Part shown: one piece after another, positions 1-8,590 of the stretch
Layout of the letters: each line of letters starts with the position of its first letter
Numbering within the stretch: position 1 is the stretch's first letter
From: Phycisphaerales bacterium
GTDB lineage: Bacteria; Planctomycetota; Phycisphaerae; Phycisphaerales; UBA1924
NCBI GenBank assembly: GCA_026982335.1
Contig: JALSHH010000016.1
Span: forward strand, 18,740 to 82,739
Length of the DNA: 64,000 bases
Direction: 5' to 3'
Position numbers and translations under genes: made by a program
Notes under the pieces: generated by a model
Database searches by the model: none
What the model saw: the letters and a program-made list of their open reading frames with translations, nothing else
Told to the model about the DNA's origin: nothing

Positions 1-107
1 TCCTGTCGATCACTTTGCCTTGAACCGGGGATTCCAATCTCTTCCTTGAAGTGCCCTTAAGCACGATGATGATAATGCGTATGGATTCCAATCTTGGAGC
101 GCACTCC
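1..107 (-). other. Region downstream of rpsH, no gene start found
   Basis: In the spc operon rplF (L6) normally follows rpsH, but no L6-like N-terminus can be read in any minus-strand frame here. The decamer GGATTCCAAT occurs twice (28-37 and 84-93), and the second copy sits next to a small self-complementary stretch (CCAAGATTGG). The segment may be a short spacer or a leader of the next gene, which would lie beyond the window edge. Confidence 0.4.
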
Positions 108-506
108 TTAGAGTACAGTACAAAGCAACTCGCCCCCGACGCGTTCCTTGCGACACTGACGGTCTGAGAGTACGCCCTTGTTCGTCGAAACAATCGAAAT
201 ACCCAATCCCTGCATCGGTGATGGAATATCATCGACCTGACGATAAACCCGGCATCCAGGCTTACTCATGCGTTTGATTTCATGAATCAGCACTTCGCCG
301 CGCGGACCGTACTTGAGATCAAGGTGGATGGTTCCCTGCTTATTGTCCTCGACAACCTCAAAGCCGTTGATGTAGCCTTCAGCTTGGAGTGTCTTGGCAA
401 CACCTTGACACACTTTATTGTTGAGGCAGACGACGCTCTTGGAACGGTTCCGCGTTGCATTGCGAATTCGTGTAAGCATGTCTGCGACTGGATCACTCAT
501 CGACAT
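108..506 (-). CDS. rpsH: 30S ribosomal protein S8
   Basis: S8 is a primary 16S rRNA-binding protein needed for assembly of the small-subunit platform. The predicted 132 residues start MSMSDPVADMLTRIRNA, the family N-terminus, and end with the conserved GISIVSTNKGVLSD and GGELLCTV segments. The start at 506 is chosen because AAGGGAAG precedes it at a suitable distance; the longer open frame reaching 569 adds unrelated residues, and ATG at 500 is a second choice. It lies 111 bases downstream of rpsN in spc-operon order. Nothing looks broken. Confidence 0.97.
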   Translation of the reverse strand: MSMSDPVADMLTRIRNATRNRSKSVVCLNNKVCQGVAKTLQAEGYINGFEVVEDNKQGTIHLDLKYGPRGEVLIHEIKRMSKPGCRVYRQVDDIPSPMQGLGISIVSTNKGVLSDRQCRKERVGGELLCTVL

Positions 507-617
507 AGGTTCTTCCCTTTGTCCTGTTCTGTTCGTCCATTGGCACCTTGCCAGTGAGACGATGTTCATTCGTACCCTTGAGCATTTGGCTCACACGGAG
601 CCGAGCAATCGAGCGCT

Positions 618-803
618 TCACCAGCTTGCCTTGCGCATCCCAGGGATTTTGCCTTCAAGCGCCAACTTCCGAAGCATGATTCGGCTGATACGGAACTTGC
701 GATATACACCTCGCGAACGCCCAGTCAACTCACATCTGCGAACCAAACGAGATGAGTACTTAGGTGTCCGTTTACTCTTTGCGACTTGAGCTTTGGTTGC
801 CAT
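618..803 (-). CDS. rpsN: 30S ribosomal protein S14, short form lacking the zinc ligands
   Basis: S14 sits in the head of the 30S subunit. At 61 residues this is the length of the short, usually zinc-binding form, and the C-terminus ([11 protein letters not shown]) matches that form. Zinc-type S14 has two CxxC pairs; here only Cys24 of the first pair remains, with Thr27, Ser40 and Met43 at the other ligand positions. The protein should therefore fold without zinc. It lies between rplE and rpsH, as in most bacteria, so it is likely the main S14 copy rather than a zinc-starvation paralogue. Confidence 0.95.
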   Translation of the reverse strand: MATKAQVAKSKRTPKYSSRLVRRCELTGRSRGVYRKFRISRIMLRKLALEGKIPGMRKASW

Positions 804-867
804 GGGTCTTTTTCCTTACACCAAGCATTCATAGTTGAATACGCGGTCTTTATACTGGTATCTTGTC

Positions 868-1503
868 TCAGCTTGTCTTTTTCTTCGATTTGACAGGTTT
901 CTTGAACGGCATACCGAGTTCGGCAAGCACAAACCGACTCATCGCCGGATTCGAGTTGTGAAAGCTAAAGTTAATATTCATCCCATGCGTGAAATTCTGC
1001 TCGGCCATATTGATTTCAGGAAATACCCCCTGCTCAGTGAGCCCAACAGAATAGTTCCCTTGCCGATCAAACGCCTTATCACTCACCCCTCGAAAGTCCT
1101 TGATACGGGGTGTTGCCAAGTTCATAAATCGGTCGGCAAAATGCCACATTCGATCACGCCGAAGCGTCACTTTATAGGATGTCACATATCCTTCACGCAC
1201 CTTAAAGTTCGACACGCTCTTCTTGGCGAGGATCACCTGAGGCTTCTGTCCCGAGATCGTCGTCAAAGTATGCACAACCGCCTCGCGAATATTGGCAGGT
1301 ACCTTTGTACCATCGAGAAAACGACCAACATTGACATTGATCGTAATCTTCTCGAGCTTCGGCATCGCCATGGTATTTTTGATGCCAAACTCAGAAACGA
1401 TCTTTGGTCGAATCTCTGTATCAAACTTTTCCTTCAGGCGAGGTGTTGAGGGCTTGAGCGCCTCATCAAGCGTTGCCTGGTCATATTTCATTTTTTTCGC
1501 CAT
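868..1503 (-). CDS. rplE: 50S ribosomal protein L5
   Basis: L5 binds 5S rRNA and contacts the P-site tRNA in the central protuberance. The family core is clear: PRLKEKFDTEIRPKI, then KITINVNVG, the GQKPQVILAKKSVSNFK segment, and DFRGVSDKAFD near the C-terminus. ATG at 1503 is preferred because GGAAGGG lies about eight bases upstream; the frame is open to 1557. At 211 residues it is about 30 longer than E. coli L5 because of a basic C-terminal tail (KKPVKSKKKTS) and a short N-terminal extension. Spacing to rplX is about 90 bases. Confidence 0.97.
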   Translation of the reverse strand: MAKKMKYDQATLDEALKPSTPRLKEKFDTEIRPKIVSEFGIKNTMAMPKLEKITINVNVGRFLDGTKVPANIREAVVHTLTTISGQKPQVILAKKSVSNFKVREGYVTSYKVTLRRDRMWHFADRFMNLATPRIKDFRGVSDKAFDRQGNYSVGLTEQGVFPEINMAEQNFTHGMNINFSFHNSNPAMSRFVLAELGMPFKKPVKSKKKTS

Positions 1504-1592
1504 CACTGGCCCTTCCACTACGCCCTGCCGGGCTGGTTTTTCGTATTCGGTTTCCATCCGAACACAACCGTGTATTTTCTCGTTACCTTTAC

Positions 1593-1925
1593 TCAGCCTT
1601 TCGGACCTGAAACCTGGCCAAGCGCTTTCCCACCTCGCACCGCCACCCGCGTCTTGGTCCCATCTTGGGCCGTTTCAAAACGAACCCGCGTGGGTTTGCC
1701 ATCAACCACCGGACTCACCTTCGAAATGTGAATGGGTGCCTCAATCTGTACGATTCCACCCTTCGGATTTATTTGCGTCGGACGAATGTGCTTCGTCCGG
1801 AGGTTCACACCTTTAATGATGACCTGATCCGACTTAGTCAGCACCTCCATGATTTCGCCGGTAACTCCCTTGTGATCGCCAGAAGTAACGATAACTGTAT
1901 CACCTTTTCGTACATGCTTGGGCAT
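1593..1925 (-). CDS. rplX: 50S ribosomal protein L24
   Basis: L24 starts 50S assembly by binding the 5' region of 23S rRNA. The KOW motif is visible at the N-terminus (HVRKGDTVIVTSGDHKGVTGEI), followed by the family segment GVNLRTKHIRPTQ. I choose ATG at 1925, seven bases after GGAGG, giving 110 residues; a GTG one codon upstream is also in frame. The start codon overlaps the rplN stop as TGATG, which suggests translational coupling. Confidence 0.96.
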   Translation of the reverse strand: MPKHVRKGDTVIVTSGDHKGVTGEIMEVLTKSDQVIIKGVNLRTKHIRPTQINPKGGIVQIEAPIHISKVSPVVDGKPTRVRFETAQDGTKTRVAVRGGKALGQVSGPKG

Positions 1926-2311
1926 CACACAACCTCCGGGGCAAGCGAGACAATTTTCATGTATTTCTTCTCTCGAAGTTCGCGGGCAACAGGTCCGAAA
2001 ATTCGGGTACCTTTCGGATTTCCATCGTCATTAATAAGTACAACTGCAGATGAATCGAACTTCACATACGACCCATCTTTGCGACGAATATTGCGAGCGA
2101 CACGAACAACCACTGCCTTGTACATCTCACCAGTCTTCACATCCGAGCCAGGAAGGGCTTTCTTGATCGAGACCATGACTTTATCACCGATATGCGCCTG
2201 TTTACGGGTCAAACCGCCTCGACTTGTCGATCCGCCATAGACACGGATAACATAAGCGACCTTGCCGCCAGAATTATCCGCTACTTCGCATCTTGATTCT
2301 TGTTGGAGCAT
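1925..2311 (-). CDS. rplN: 50S ribosomal protein L14
   Basis: L14 lies at the subunit interface and forms intersubunit bridges with 16S rRNA. The 128-residue product begins [17 protein letters not shown], close to the usual MIQ..T.L.VADNSGAK start, and contains the signature [22 protein letters not shown] and [24 protein letters not shown]. It is slightly longer than the 122-residue norm through an insertion near [14 protein letters not shown]. It is coupled to rplX by a one-base overlap. Confidence 0.97.
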   Translation of the reverse strand: MLQQESRCEVADNSGGKVAYVIRVYGGSTSRGGLTRKQAHIGDKVMVSIKKALPGSDVKTGEMYKAVVVRVARNIRRKDGSYVKFDSSAVVLINDDGNPKGTRIFGPVARELREKKYMKIVSLAPEVV

Positions 2312-2386
2312 AATTCGCGCCGCCTTATTTCACTCGGGCAATCTCACCCGGGAGGTTCCATTCATTAATGCCGATGAGTCCATGAC

Positions 2387-2647
2387 TCAGAGACTCCGCT
2401 TCTCGACAATGCGTGTGAGTGTCCAGCTTTTGGTTTTGGAAACCGGCCGACACTGGGCAATCTCGACAATATCACCATTGTGTGATTCATTGTGCTCATC
2501 ATGAACATGCAACACTGTCCGCTTGCTCACATACTTGCCATACTTCGGGTGCTTGGTCTTGTAATGAATCACAACTTTGCGAGACTTGTCTCGCGCATCC
2601 GACTCAACCACGCCAATCTTGTTACCCTTTGTTTCGTTATCACTCAT
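2387..2647 (-). CDS. rpsQ: 30S ribosomal protein S17
   Basis: S17 is a 16S rRNA-binding assembly protein with an OB fold. The 86 residues begin [21 protein letters not shown] and carry the family segments [17 protein letters not shown] and [18 protein letters not shown]. Start at 2647 was taken instead of the upstream ATG at 2665 because the first six residues of the longer frame are not family-like. It lies between rpmC and rplN, as usual. Confidence 0.96.
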   Translation of the reverse strand: MSDNETKGNKIGVVESDARDKSRKVVIHYKTKHPKYGKYVSKRTVLHVHDEHNESHNGDIVEIAQCRPVSKTKSWTLTRIVEKRSL

Positions 2648-2692
2648 TCGTGTTCTCCTGACCAACCCCGAAAGATCAGCCGATCATTCTCA

Positions 2693-2884
2693 TCAGCTCG
2701 CAGACCGTGCGGTCTGCTCGGTCAGTAATCTGGCAATATCTCTACGCAAATTGCCAAACTGAGTCGTGTCTTCAATCTTTTCACTCACACTTCTGTTCTT
2801 GAGTGCCAACAGCTTGCCTCGCAGATTGACAAGTTCGACAGCAATCTCTTCATCATTGAGCTTGCGTACTTCTGCTCCAGTCAT
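2693..2884 (-). CDS. rpmC: 50S ribosomal protein L29
   Basis: L29 sits at the exit of the peptide tunnel and helps dock trigger factor and SRP. The product is 63 residues, two long helices (EVRKLNDEEIAVELVNLRGKL... then the second helix with FGNLRRDIARLLTE). The ATG at 2884 lies six bases after GGAG; the GTG at 2887 would sit too close to it. rplP ends ten bases upstream, so the two are surely co-transcribed. Confidence 0.95.
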   Translation of the reverse strand: MTGAEVRKLNDEEIAVELVNLRGKLLALKNRSVSEKIEDTTQFGNLRRDIARLLTEQTARSAS

Positions 2885-2894
2885 CACCGGCTCC

Positions 2895-3320
2895 TTAGGC
2901 TTCCACCCGACGCCCGATCATTCGGCATCGAATGGGCATTTTCATTGCAATCCGGAAGAACGCACCACGGGCACGCGACTCGCTCACCCCCGCGAGTTCA
3001 AACAACACCGTACCAGGCTTGACGCGAGCTGCCCAATAATCAACTTCCGCCTTACCCTTACCCATCCGGGTTTCGAGCGGTTTCTTGGAAACCGGCTTAT
3101 CCGGAAACACCCGGATAAACAGCTTCCCCTCACGCTTGAGGAAGTGCTGACAAGTCACACGACCCGCTTCGATACAATTGCTCTTGAGCCAACATGGTTC
3201 AAGAGCCTGAAGTCCGTACTCACCAAACGCAACATAGTTACCCTTAGTCGCCTTACGATCACGCACTCGACGAAACTCTTTGCGATGCTTGACACGCTTT
3301 GGAATCTTATATGGAGGCAT
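2895..3320 (-). CDS. rplP: 50S ribosomal protein L16
   Basis: L16 organises the A-site region of 23S rRNA. The 141 residues contain the family signature set: [10 protein letters not shown] at the start, [46 protein letters not shown], and a C-terminal LPI-like KMPIRCRMI. The start [13 protein letters not shown] has a few extra residues compared with the common MLMPKRVK.RK start. It follows rpsC by about 63 bases. Confidence 0.97.
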   Translation of the reverse strand: MPPYKIPKRVKHRKEFRRVRDRKATKGNYVAFGEYGLQALEPCWLKSNCIEAGRVTCQHFLKREGKLFIRVFPDKPVSKKPLETRMGKGKAEVDYWAARVKPGTVLFELAGVSESRARGAFFRIAMKMPIRCRMIGRRVEA

Positions 3321-3383
3321 TGTTCAATCCCTTTAACACCGACGACACCGTCGACAAATATCTAAAACACTTACCGCGACCGA

Positions 3384-4085
3384 CTACCTGCGCCCACGCG
3401 CCCTGGCTTGGGCGCCTGCCGCATTGGACTGATTCTCTTCCGCTTCACTCGAGTACGGCCCTTTGTAAATCCATACTTTCACACCAAGAATACCATAGGT
3501 CGTCAGACTCTCAGCAAACCCGTAATTAATATTTGCTTGAAGCGTCGAAAGCGGCAAAGCACCGAGACGGACATCCATCTTTCGGGACATTTCTGCACCA
3601 CCAAGACGCCCGGCAATCTGAATCTTGACACCCAAAGCACCAGCCTGCATCACCGCTTCTGAACGCATCTTGACCAAACGGCGGAAACCCATGCGCTTCT
3701 TAAGCTGTTCCGCAACATTCTCCGCAACCAACTGGGCATCCATATCTGGGTCGCGAATTTCGATAATCGAGATCGAAACCTTACGCCCAGTCATGTACTG
3801 AAGCTCTTCGGTCATCCGATCGACCTCGGCACCCTTAGGACCAATCACCAAACCCGGACGGGCAGTTCGAACAATGATCTTAAGTTCTTCACGCGTGCGC
3901 TCGATATGAATATCCGAAACCATCGCATTTGGTGGGGTCCGATTGAGTCGATTGTCGAGATAATTGCGAATCTTCTCGTCTTCAACCAACAACTCGCCAT
4001 AGAGCGCCTTGGGGGCATACCAACGCGAACGGTGGGTTTCAGTGATCCCGAGTCTAAATCCGTATGGATGAGATTTCTGTCCCAT
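3384..4085 (-). CDS. rpsC: 30S ribosomal protein S3
   Basis: S3 lines the mRNA entry tunnel in the 30S head and takes part in mRNA unwinding. At 233 residues it has the usual length. The N-terminal MGQKSHPYGFRLG is standard; the KH domain is visible with IIVRTARPGLVIGPKGAEVDRM, and the C-terminal domain has GVKIQIAGRLGGAEMSRK and YGILGVKVWIYKG. The start codon overlaps the rplV stop as TAATG, so translation of the two should be coupled. Confidence 0.98.
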   Translation of the reverse strand: MGQKSHPYGFRLGITETHRSRWYAPKALYGELLVEDEKIRNYLDNRLNRTPPNAMVSDIHIERTREELKIIVRTARPGLVIGPKGAEVDRMTEELQYMTGRKVSISIIEIRDPDMDAQLVAENVAEQLKKRMGFRRLVKMRSEAVMQAGALGVKIQIAGRLGGAEMSRKMDVRLGALPLSTLQANINYGFAESLTTYGILGVKVWIYKGPYSSEAEENQSNAAGAQARARGRR

Positions 4086-4630
4086 TAGCTTCGCTCCTGA
4101 ACAGACAGTGTGATGTGGCTGGTACGCTTGAGAATCGGATGAGCACGCCCACGATCTTTGGGGCGAAACCGCTTGATATGTTGACCACGATCGACCGTGA
4201 TCTCCGAAACAAAAACACTTGAAGGGTCGGCACCAAGCTGCTCCGCATCGGCAGCTGCCGCCTTGAGTGCTTTATGAATACTCGCCGCTGCACGCTTTGT
4301 CGAGAATGCCAACATGTTGTTTGCCTCCTCAAAACTCTTGCCGCGAATCATGTCCGCAACCAACTTGGCCTTCTTTGGACTCCCCCGATGATTGTTCACC
4401 GACGAAGTGAACTTGGCGATATCCTTAGGAAGACAACCAACCGTATTGGCCATCGCTTCGATATCACTCTTGGTGCACTTGGGGTGCCCCTTACCATTTA
4501 GCCAGTTCTTCACGGCCGACACCGCCTTATCACCGGCAAGACCGTCACGAGTTACCGCTTCGGCGAGTTGATCAACGCTCACACCCGCTTCTTCTGCTCG
4601 TGTTCTAAGTTCATTCGCTCGTAATCGCAC
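4085..4630 (-). CDS. rplV: 50S ribosomal protein L22 with N-terminal HTH-like extension
   Basis: L22 lines the nascent-peptide tunnel. Residues from about 78 onward are ordinary L22 (SPKKAKLVADMIRGKS, then KRFRPKDRGRAHPILKRTSH at the end). The first roughly 75 residues are extra: a run of helices (ELRTRAEEAGVSVDQLAEAV, AVSAVKNWLNGKG, DIEAMANTVGCLPKDIAKF) whose pattern resembles a Cro/C1-type helix-turn-helix. The start is GTG at 4630, following AGGAAGGA; the longer frame to 4753 would run inside rpsS. Total 181 residues against about 110 for the family. The resemblance to a DNA-binding fold is by eye only; it may instead be an rRNA-binding appendage. Confidence 0.93.
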   Translation of the reverse strand: MRLRANELRTRAEEAGVSVDQLAEAVTRDGLAGDKAVSAVKNWLNGKGHPKCTKSDIEAMANTVGCLPKDIAKFTSSVNNHRGSPKKAKLVADMIRGKSFEEANNMLAFSTKRAAASIHKALKAAAADAEQLGADPSSVFVSEITVDRGQHIKRFRPKDRGRAHPILKRTSHITLSVQERS

Positions 4631-4667
4631 AGGTAGTTCCTTCCTGAACGCAAGCGCTAACGAAAAG

Positions 4668-4952
4668 TCAGCGTCCTGCCTTGAGGCCTTCCTTCTTGTT
4701 CGTATGTCCACGGAAGGTACGCGTGATCGAAAACTCGCCGAGCTTATGCCCAACCATGTCTTCGGTCACAAATACATCCAAGAATGCTCTGCCATTGTGC
4801 ACCTGAAATGTGAAACCCACAAACTCTGGCACAATGGTACACGAGCGTGCCCAGGTCTTGATTGGCGTGTTCTCACCCGCTTCTGTCTGCTTCATGACCT
4901 TCCGGTACACGCTCTCGACAACATACGGGCCCTTCTTAAGACTGCGTCCCAT
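4668..4952 (-). CDS. rpsS: 30S ribosomal protein S19
   Basis: S19 sits in the 30S head next to S13 and contacts 16S rRNA near the A site. The 94 residues show the full family pattern: MGRSLKKGPYV at the start, IKTWARSCTIVPEFVGFTFQVHNGRAF in the middle and MVGHKLGEFSITRTFRGH at the end. It lies 16 bases after rplB and 37 bases before the GTG start of rplV. Confidence 0.98.
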   Translation of the reverse strand: MGRSLKKGPYVVESVYRKVMKQTEAGENTPIKTWARSCTIVPEFVGFTFQVHNGRAFLDVFVTEDMVGHKLGEFSITRTFRGHTNKKEGLKAGR

Positions 4953-4968
4953 AGGGTATCTCCTTGTC

Positions 4969-5826
4969 TTACTTCAGTTGCCCGTACCGCTTACTCTTGC
5001 GGCGACGGAGAATCAAATCTTGCGATGGCTTCTTCCGGTTTCTCGTGCCCCCGCCCTTGGCGAAAGTACCAGATTTGTTCACAGGAGCACGACCACCCTT
5101 ACTGCGGCCATCACCACCACCCATCGGGTGAGCATGGTGACTCATCGCCACACCACGGGTCTTGGGACGACGCCCAAGATGCCGACTAATACCAGCCTTG
5201 CCCAAACGACGGTTTTGGTGATCGGTGTTGCCGATCTGACCAACAGTTGCCCGACAATCAATCAACACACGACGGGTTTCGCCAGACGGCATCACCAAAG
5301 TTGCGTATTTGCCTTCCTTGTTCGTCAGGCGAGCCGACGAACCCGCCGAACGGCAAAGCTTGCCGCCAGCACCGGGAAGAAGCTCGATACAATGCACATT
5401 CATACCTGAGGGAATGAACCGCAAGGGCATTTGCGAACCAACCACAGGCTCAATAGCTTCGGTTGACGAAGACATCACCTTGTCACCGTCGGTCAAACCG
5501 ACAGGAGCAAGAATGTATCGCTTGATACCATCGGCGTACTCAATAAGTGCAATGTGGCAAGTTCGGTTGGGATCATACTCGATCCCAATAACGGCCCCTT
5601 CGATCCCATCACGGTCACGCCGTTTGAAGTCGATCTGGCGGTACATGCGCTTGGCACCTCCACCACGACCACGAACAGTGATCTTGCCCTGATGGTTGCG
5701 CCCACCCTTGCGAGGACGAGGCAAAAGAAGACTCTTTTCGGAAGTCTTCTTAGTCACTTCCTCGTTGAGGTTGACCGAAGCGTTCCGTCGGCCCGCACTG
5801 GTTGGTTTGTAGATACGAATCGCCAT
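4969..5826 (-). CDS. rplB: 50S ribosomal protein L2
   Basis: L2 is required for subunit association and lies close to the peptidyl transferase centre. The 285 residues start MAIRIYKPTSAGRRNASVN, and contain RGGGAKRMYRQIDFKR, the EYDPNRTCHIALIEYADG strand and the C-terminal signature GVAMSHHAHPMGGGDGRSKGG, in which the functionally important histidine (H229 in E. coli) is kept. Length is slightly above the family's 273-277. It follows rplW by about 26 bases. Confidence 0.98.
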   Translation of the reverse strand: MAIRIYKPTSAGRRNASVNLNEEVTKKTSEKSLLLPRPRKGGRNHQGKITVRGRGGGAKRMYRQIDFKRRDRDGIEGAVIGIEYDPNRTCHIALIEYADGIKRYILAPVGLTDGDKVMSSSTEAIEPVVGSQMPLRFIPSGMNVHCIELLPGAGGKLCRSAGSSARLTNKEGKYATLVMPSGETRRVLIDCRATVGQIGNTDHQNRRLGKAGISRHLGRRPKTRGVAMSHHAHPMGGGDGRSKGGRAPVNKSGTFAKGGGTRNRKKPSQDLILRRRKSKRYGQLK

Positions 5827-5852
5827 ATCTGCATCCTTTCTTACGAACCGGC

Positions 5853-6137
5853 TCAGAAGAGCTCGATCGACTGACCCTCAGCCACCTTCACAGCAGCACG
5901 CTTCCAGCTGCTCTCGGCAACCATGCCGTACTTGAAGCGGCGTGAACCACCCTTGCGCACCTGCGTCGTCACCTTCACAACCCTAACCCCGTACGCCCTC
6001 TCGACTGCTGCCTTCACATCATCCTTCGATGCCCGACGATCAACCTCAAAGGTGTACACATTATCGCTTTCCATCTGCGCGGTGCTCTTCTCAGTCAGCA
6101 ACGGCTTACGCAGAATGTAGTGTGGTTCGAGTTTCAC
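5853..6137 (-). CDS. rplW: 50S ribosomal protein L23
   Basis: L23 lies at the tunnel exit and is the docking site for trigger factor and SRP. Start GTG at 6137 is chosen: it overlaps the rplD stop and follows a perfect GGAGG. The 94 residues open with LEPHYILRKPLLTEKSTAQME, the family N-terminus, and contain VDRRASKDDVKAAVERAYGVRVVKV. The frame is open to 6185 but that part lies inside rplD. The overlap argues for strong coupling with L4. Confidence 0.96.
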   Translation of the reverse strand: MKLEPHYILRKPLLTEKSTAQMESDNVYTFEVDRRASKDDVKAAVERAYGVRVVKVTTQVRKGGSRRFKYGMVAESSWKRAAVKVAEGQSIELF

Positions 6138-6799
6138 TTCGCACCTCCAGCTTTTCCTGTCTGCGAACTTGGACCCGCAAGCCAAGCTTCGAGATCCGCC
6201 TTGTCGATCACCAAGAAACGATTGTTGAGCATCTCATAGGTATTGAGCTGATCCGCACGGCAGAGCGTCACGCCCTCGACATTGCGGGCACTCAAACGAG
6301 CGTTCTTACTCTTCTCTGCATCACCCGAAAGGGCAACAAGCGAAGCACGATCGACATTGATCGCTTCGAGGAACGAAACAAAGTCCTTCGTGCGAACAGT
6401 GTCAAACGCCAAACCATCGATCACACGAACTTCATTATCGAGCAGCTTACAGAGCAATGCGTTGCGATTGGCCTTGCGACGCATCTTCTTGGGCATGTCC
6501 TGACGGTAGTCCTCACGAGTACGAGTCTTCTGGTGAGCATGCCCACCCCCACGCATCGTGTTGGATTTCCTGTCGCCATGACGAGCACGCCCGGTGCCCT
6601 TTTGCTTGTAAATCTTGGTACGCGAATACGCAAGAACCGCACGATTCTTTGAGCGAGCAGAGCCCTGCCGGCGATTCGCATGATACATCACAAACGCTTG
6701 CTTGAGCAAATCTGCATTAACTGTTTCGCCGAGCGCGATCTCGTCTATAGACATGCTGCCTACAGCCTCACCACTCATCGAATAAACGGGGACATCCAT
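6134..6799 (-). CDS. rplD: 50S ribosomal protein L4
   Basis: L4 lines the exit tunnel opposite L22 and, in some bacteria, autoregulates the S10 operon. The 221 residues contain the tunnel loop (GSARSKNRAVLAYSRTKIYKQKGTGRARHG... HAHQKTRTREDYRQDMPKKMRR) and a C-terminal globular part. ATG at 6799 follows GAGGT; the frame is open further to 6868, but those residues are not family-like. An unusual gap of about 295 bases separates it from rplC upstream. Confidence 0.96.
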   Translation of the reverse strand: MDVPVYSMSGEAVGSMSIDEIALGETVNADLLKQAFVMYHANRRQGSARSKNRAVLAYSRTKIYKQKGTGRARHGDRKSNTMRGGGHAHQKTRTREDYRQDMPKKMRRKANRNALLCKLLDNEVRVIDGLAFDTVRTKDFVSFLEAINVDRASLVALSGDAEKSKNARLSARNVEGVTLCRADQLNTYEMLNNRFLVIDKADLEAWLAGPSSQTGKAGGAK

Positions 6800-7094
6800 C
6801 GGTCTACCTCGTCGAACGCCTTTCGGACCACCCGGACCCATCTCCAAGCACACGCTCAAAGGAGGCACCGGCCCAATACGCCTCGCCCGGCCTTGAATAT
6901 CGCCTTTCGGCCACCATCCCTAGAGAAAGACAGTGTTCAGAGACACAAGCTTGACTCGGCATTGCACGCCCAGCTTCCACTGGGGACAATGACTAAATTC
7001 CAATCAACGGTTTCGATTCGTCAAAAGACGCCTCGACCTGCTGAACCTTGAGCGGGGATTATTGACCGCCCAAACACAAAGATCAACTAATCAA
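6800..7094 (-). other. Long spacer between rplC and rplD
   Basis: In most bacteria rplC and rplD are separated by a few bases. Here 295 bases intervene. One 61-codon open frame exists on the minus strand (6804-6989), but it resembles nothing I know and its composition is ordinary. I see no transposase, tRNA or strong terminator. The spacer could hold an internal promoter or a leader through which L4 autoregulates, but nothing in it proves this. Confidence 0.5.
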
Positions 7095-7793
7095 TCAACC
7101 ATTCGCCACTTTTGCAGCTTTTGAGCGATAAAGACGCGTCGCAGGACGAATCTCAACCCAACTATTGTTGTGACCAGGCACTGGCCCCTTCACCAACAAC
7201 AGACCGTTCTCTGAATCGACCCGAACAACATCCAAGGATCGTACGGTAATTCGTCGGCCACCCATACGCCCTGCCATTTTCTTCCCCTTCTTGATTCGAC
7301 CAGACTTACCAGCGTTGTTGCCATGGCCACCAATCGAACCCGGCGAACGATGCTTACGCTCGACACCATGAGAAGCCAGTTGCCCCTTAAAGCCCCACCG
7401 CTTCATGCCCCCGGCAAACCCCTTGCCGATGCTTGTGCCAATGACATCAACATACTTAATCTCATCAAAGACACTCACAGTCAACTCTTGCCCCAGCTCC
7501 CAGTTGGACTCCTCCCCCGCCGGAACACGAAACTCACGATGCTTGCGCCTCGGGGCGACACCCGCTTTGGCATCATGCCCAATCAAAGGCATGGTCGAAT
7601 TGCGAGGCTTGAGATCGCCCGCACCAATCTGCACCGCCGAATATCCATCTACCTCTTGAGTACGAATCTGAGTTACGGTATTCGGCATAACCCGAATCAC
7701 TGTGACAGGGCTCGAAACTCCGTTTTCGTCATAGACACGAGTCATACCGATCTTCTGTCCCAAAAGATGGGCCGATTTACTTGGAGCAGTCAT
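7095..7793 (-). CDS. rplC: 50S ribosomal protein L3
   Basis: L3 is an early assembly protein that reaches to the peptidyl transferase centre. The 232 residues begin near LLGQKIGMTRVYDENGVSSPVTVI and contain the signature GMKRWGFKGQLASHGVERKHRSPGSIG followed by GKKMAGRMGGRRITVRSLDVV. ATG at 7793 is preferred, being preceded by AAGGATGAG; another ATG at 7808 is in frame. It is slightly longer than E. coli L3 (209). It follows rpsJ by about 140 bases. Confidence 0.97.
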   Translation of the reverse strand: MTAPSKSAHLLGQKIGMTRVYDENGVSSPVTVIRVMPNTVTQIRTQEVDGYSAVQIGAGDLKPRNSTMPLIGHDAKAGVAPRRKHREFRVPAGEESNWELGQELTVSVFDEIKYVDVIGTSIGKGFAGGMKRWGFKGQLASHGVERKHRSPGSIGGHGNNAGKSGRIKKGKKMAGRMGGRRITVRSLDVVRVDSENGLLLVKGPVPGHNNSWVEIRPATRLYRSKAAKVANG

Positions 7794-7935
7794 TTTCTCA
7801 TCCTTCATCCCCGCTTCGGGCGGGAACCGCTTCGTGCATCACTGATCTCCAATGAGCAGAGGAAGTCTCGTATGGGCCTCAAACAAACACAGGCCCACCC
7901 AAATGAGTGAACCTGAAAAAGCAACAATCAATTGC

Positions 7936-8244
7936 CTACGCCTTGATCTTGACGAATACACCAGCAGGAACGACCAAGCGATTCAACGCCTCGACAGTCC
8001 GGCTGTTGGGCTCGTGAATGTCGATGATCCTCTTGTGCGTCCGAATCTCGAACTGCTCACGCGATTTCTTATCAACAAACGGCCCACGAAGCACGGTGTA
8101 CCGCTCAATCCTCGTCGGCAGTGGAACCGGGCCCTTGACTTTGGCGTTGGTGCGTTTGGCATGATCCACGATCTCCCGTGCCGAGGCATCGAGGGCGATA
8201 TGGTCATAAGCTTCGAGACGAATACGGATCCTATTGATGGACAT
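7936..8244 (-). CDS. rpsJ: 30S ribosomal protein S10
   Basis: S10 lies in the 30S head and also acts as NusE in antitermination complexes. The 102 residues show the full family pattern: [61 protein letters not shown]. It is the first gene of the ribosomal cluster here, so the operon promoter should lie between it and the divergent gene at 8591. AAAGGGTGG sits just before the start. Confidence 0.98.
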   Translation of the reverse strand: MSINRIRIRLEAYDHIALDASAREIVDHAKRTNAKVKGPVPLPTRIERYTVLRGPFVDKKSREQFEIRTHKRIIDIHEPNSRTVEALNRLVVPAGVFVKIKA

Positions 8245-8427
8245 ATGCCACCCTTTCTATACTTCTCTATACTCCGCTTGCGTACGCGGATCGAGCACAC
8301 AAGCCTGCCCGAAGGCACCAACAGCCCGCCCTGGTTCGATGCGAGCTCCAACCCGCATTCACGATCGCCAGAAGCGTACAAGCCTGAAAACTCAAACAAG
8401 GGTATTGCTCGAGATTTGGGGAAGAGA

Positions 8428-8455
8428 AGCGTAGACATACACTTTGGCGAGTCAA
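8428..8455 (-). promoter_or_regulatory. Candidate S10 operon promoter
   Basis: On the minus strand TTGACT (8455-8450) is followed after 16 bases by TACGCT (8433-8428). The -35 is good and the -10 poor. Position, about 180 bases before rpsJ, is plausible for a ribosomal operon with a leader. The 8245-8590 stretch is otherwise without genes. Confidence 0.35.
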
Positions 8456-8590
8456 ATCGGAAACTCTTCTGCGAGGTTTTTTGCTATGATCTTTTGGCTC
8501 ATTCCTCTGATTTCATCCCGATTTTCTCCCTCATTCCCCAATTGTGCCGACCAATGCCAAGTGATGATTACTCGAATACGGAGAAATAAC

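Noticed and set aside
1..107. Start of rplF
   Set aside because: No L6-like N-terminus in any minus-strand frame; the next gene must begin outside the window.
6804..6989. 61-codon minus-strand frame between rplC and rplD
   Set aside because: No similarity I recognise, no ribosome binding site; composition is not informative.
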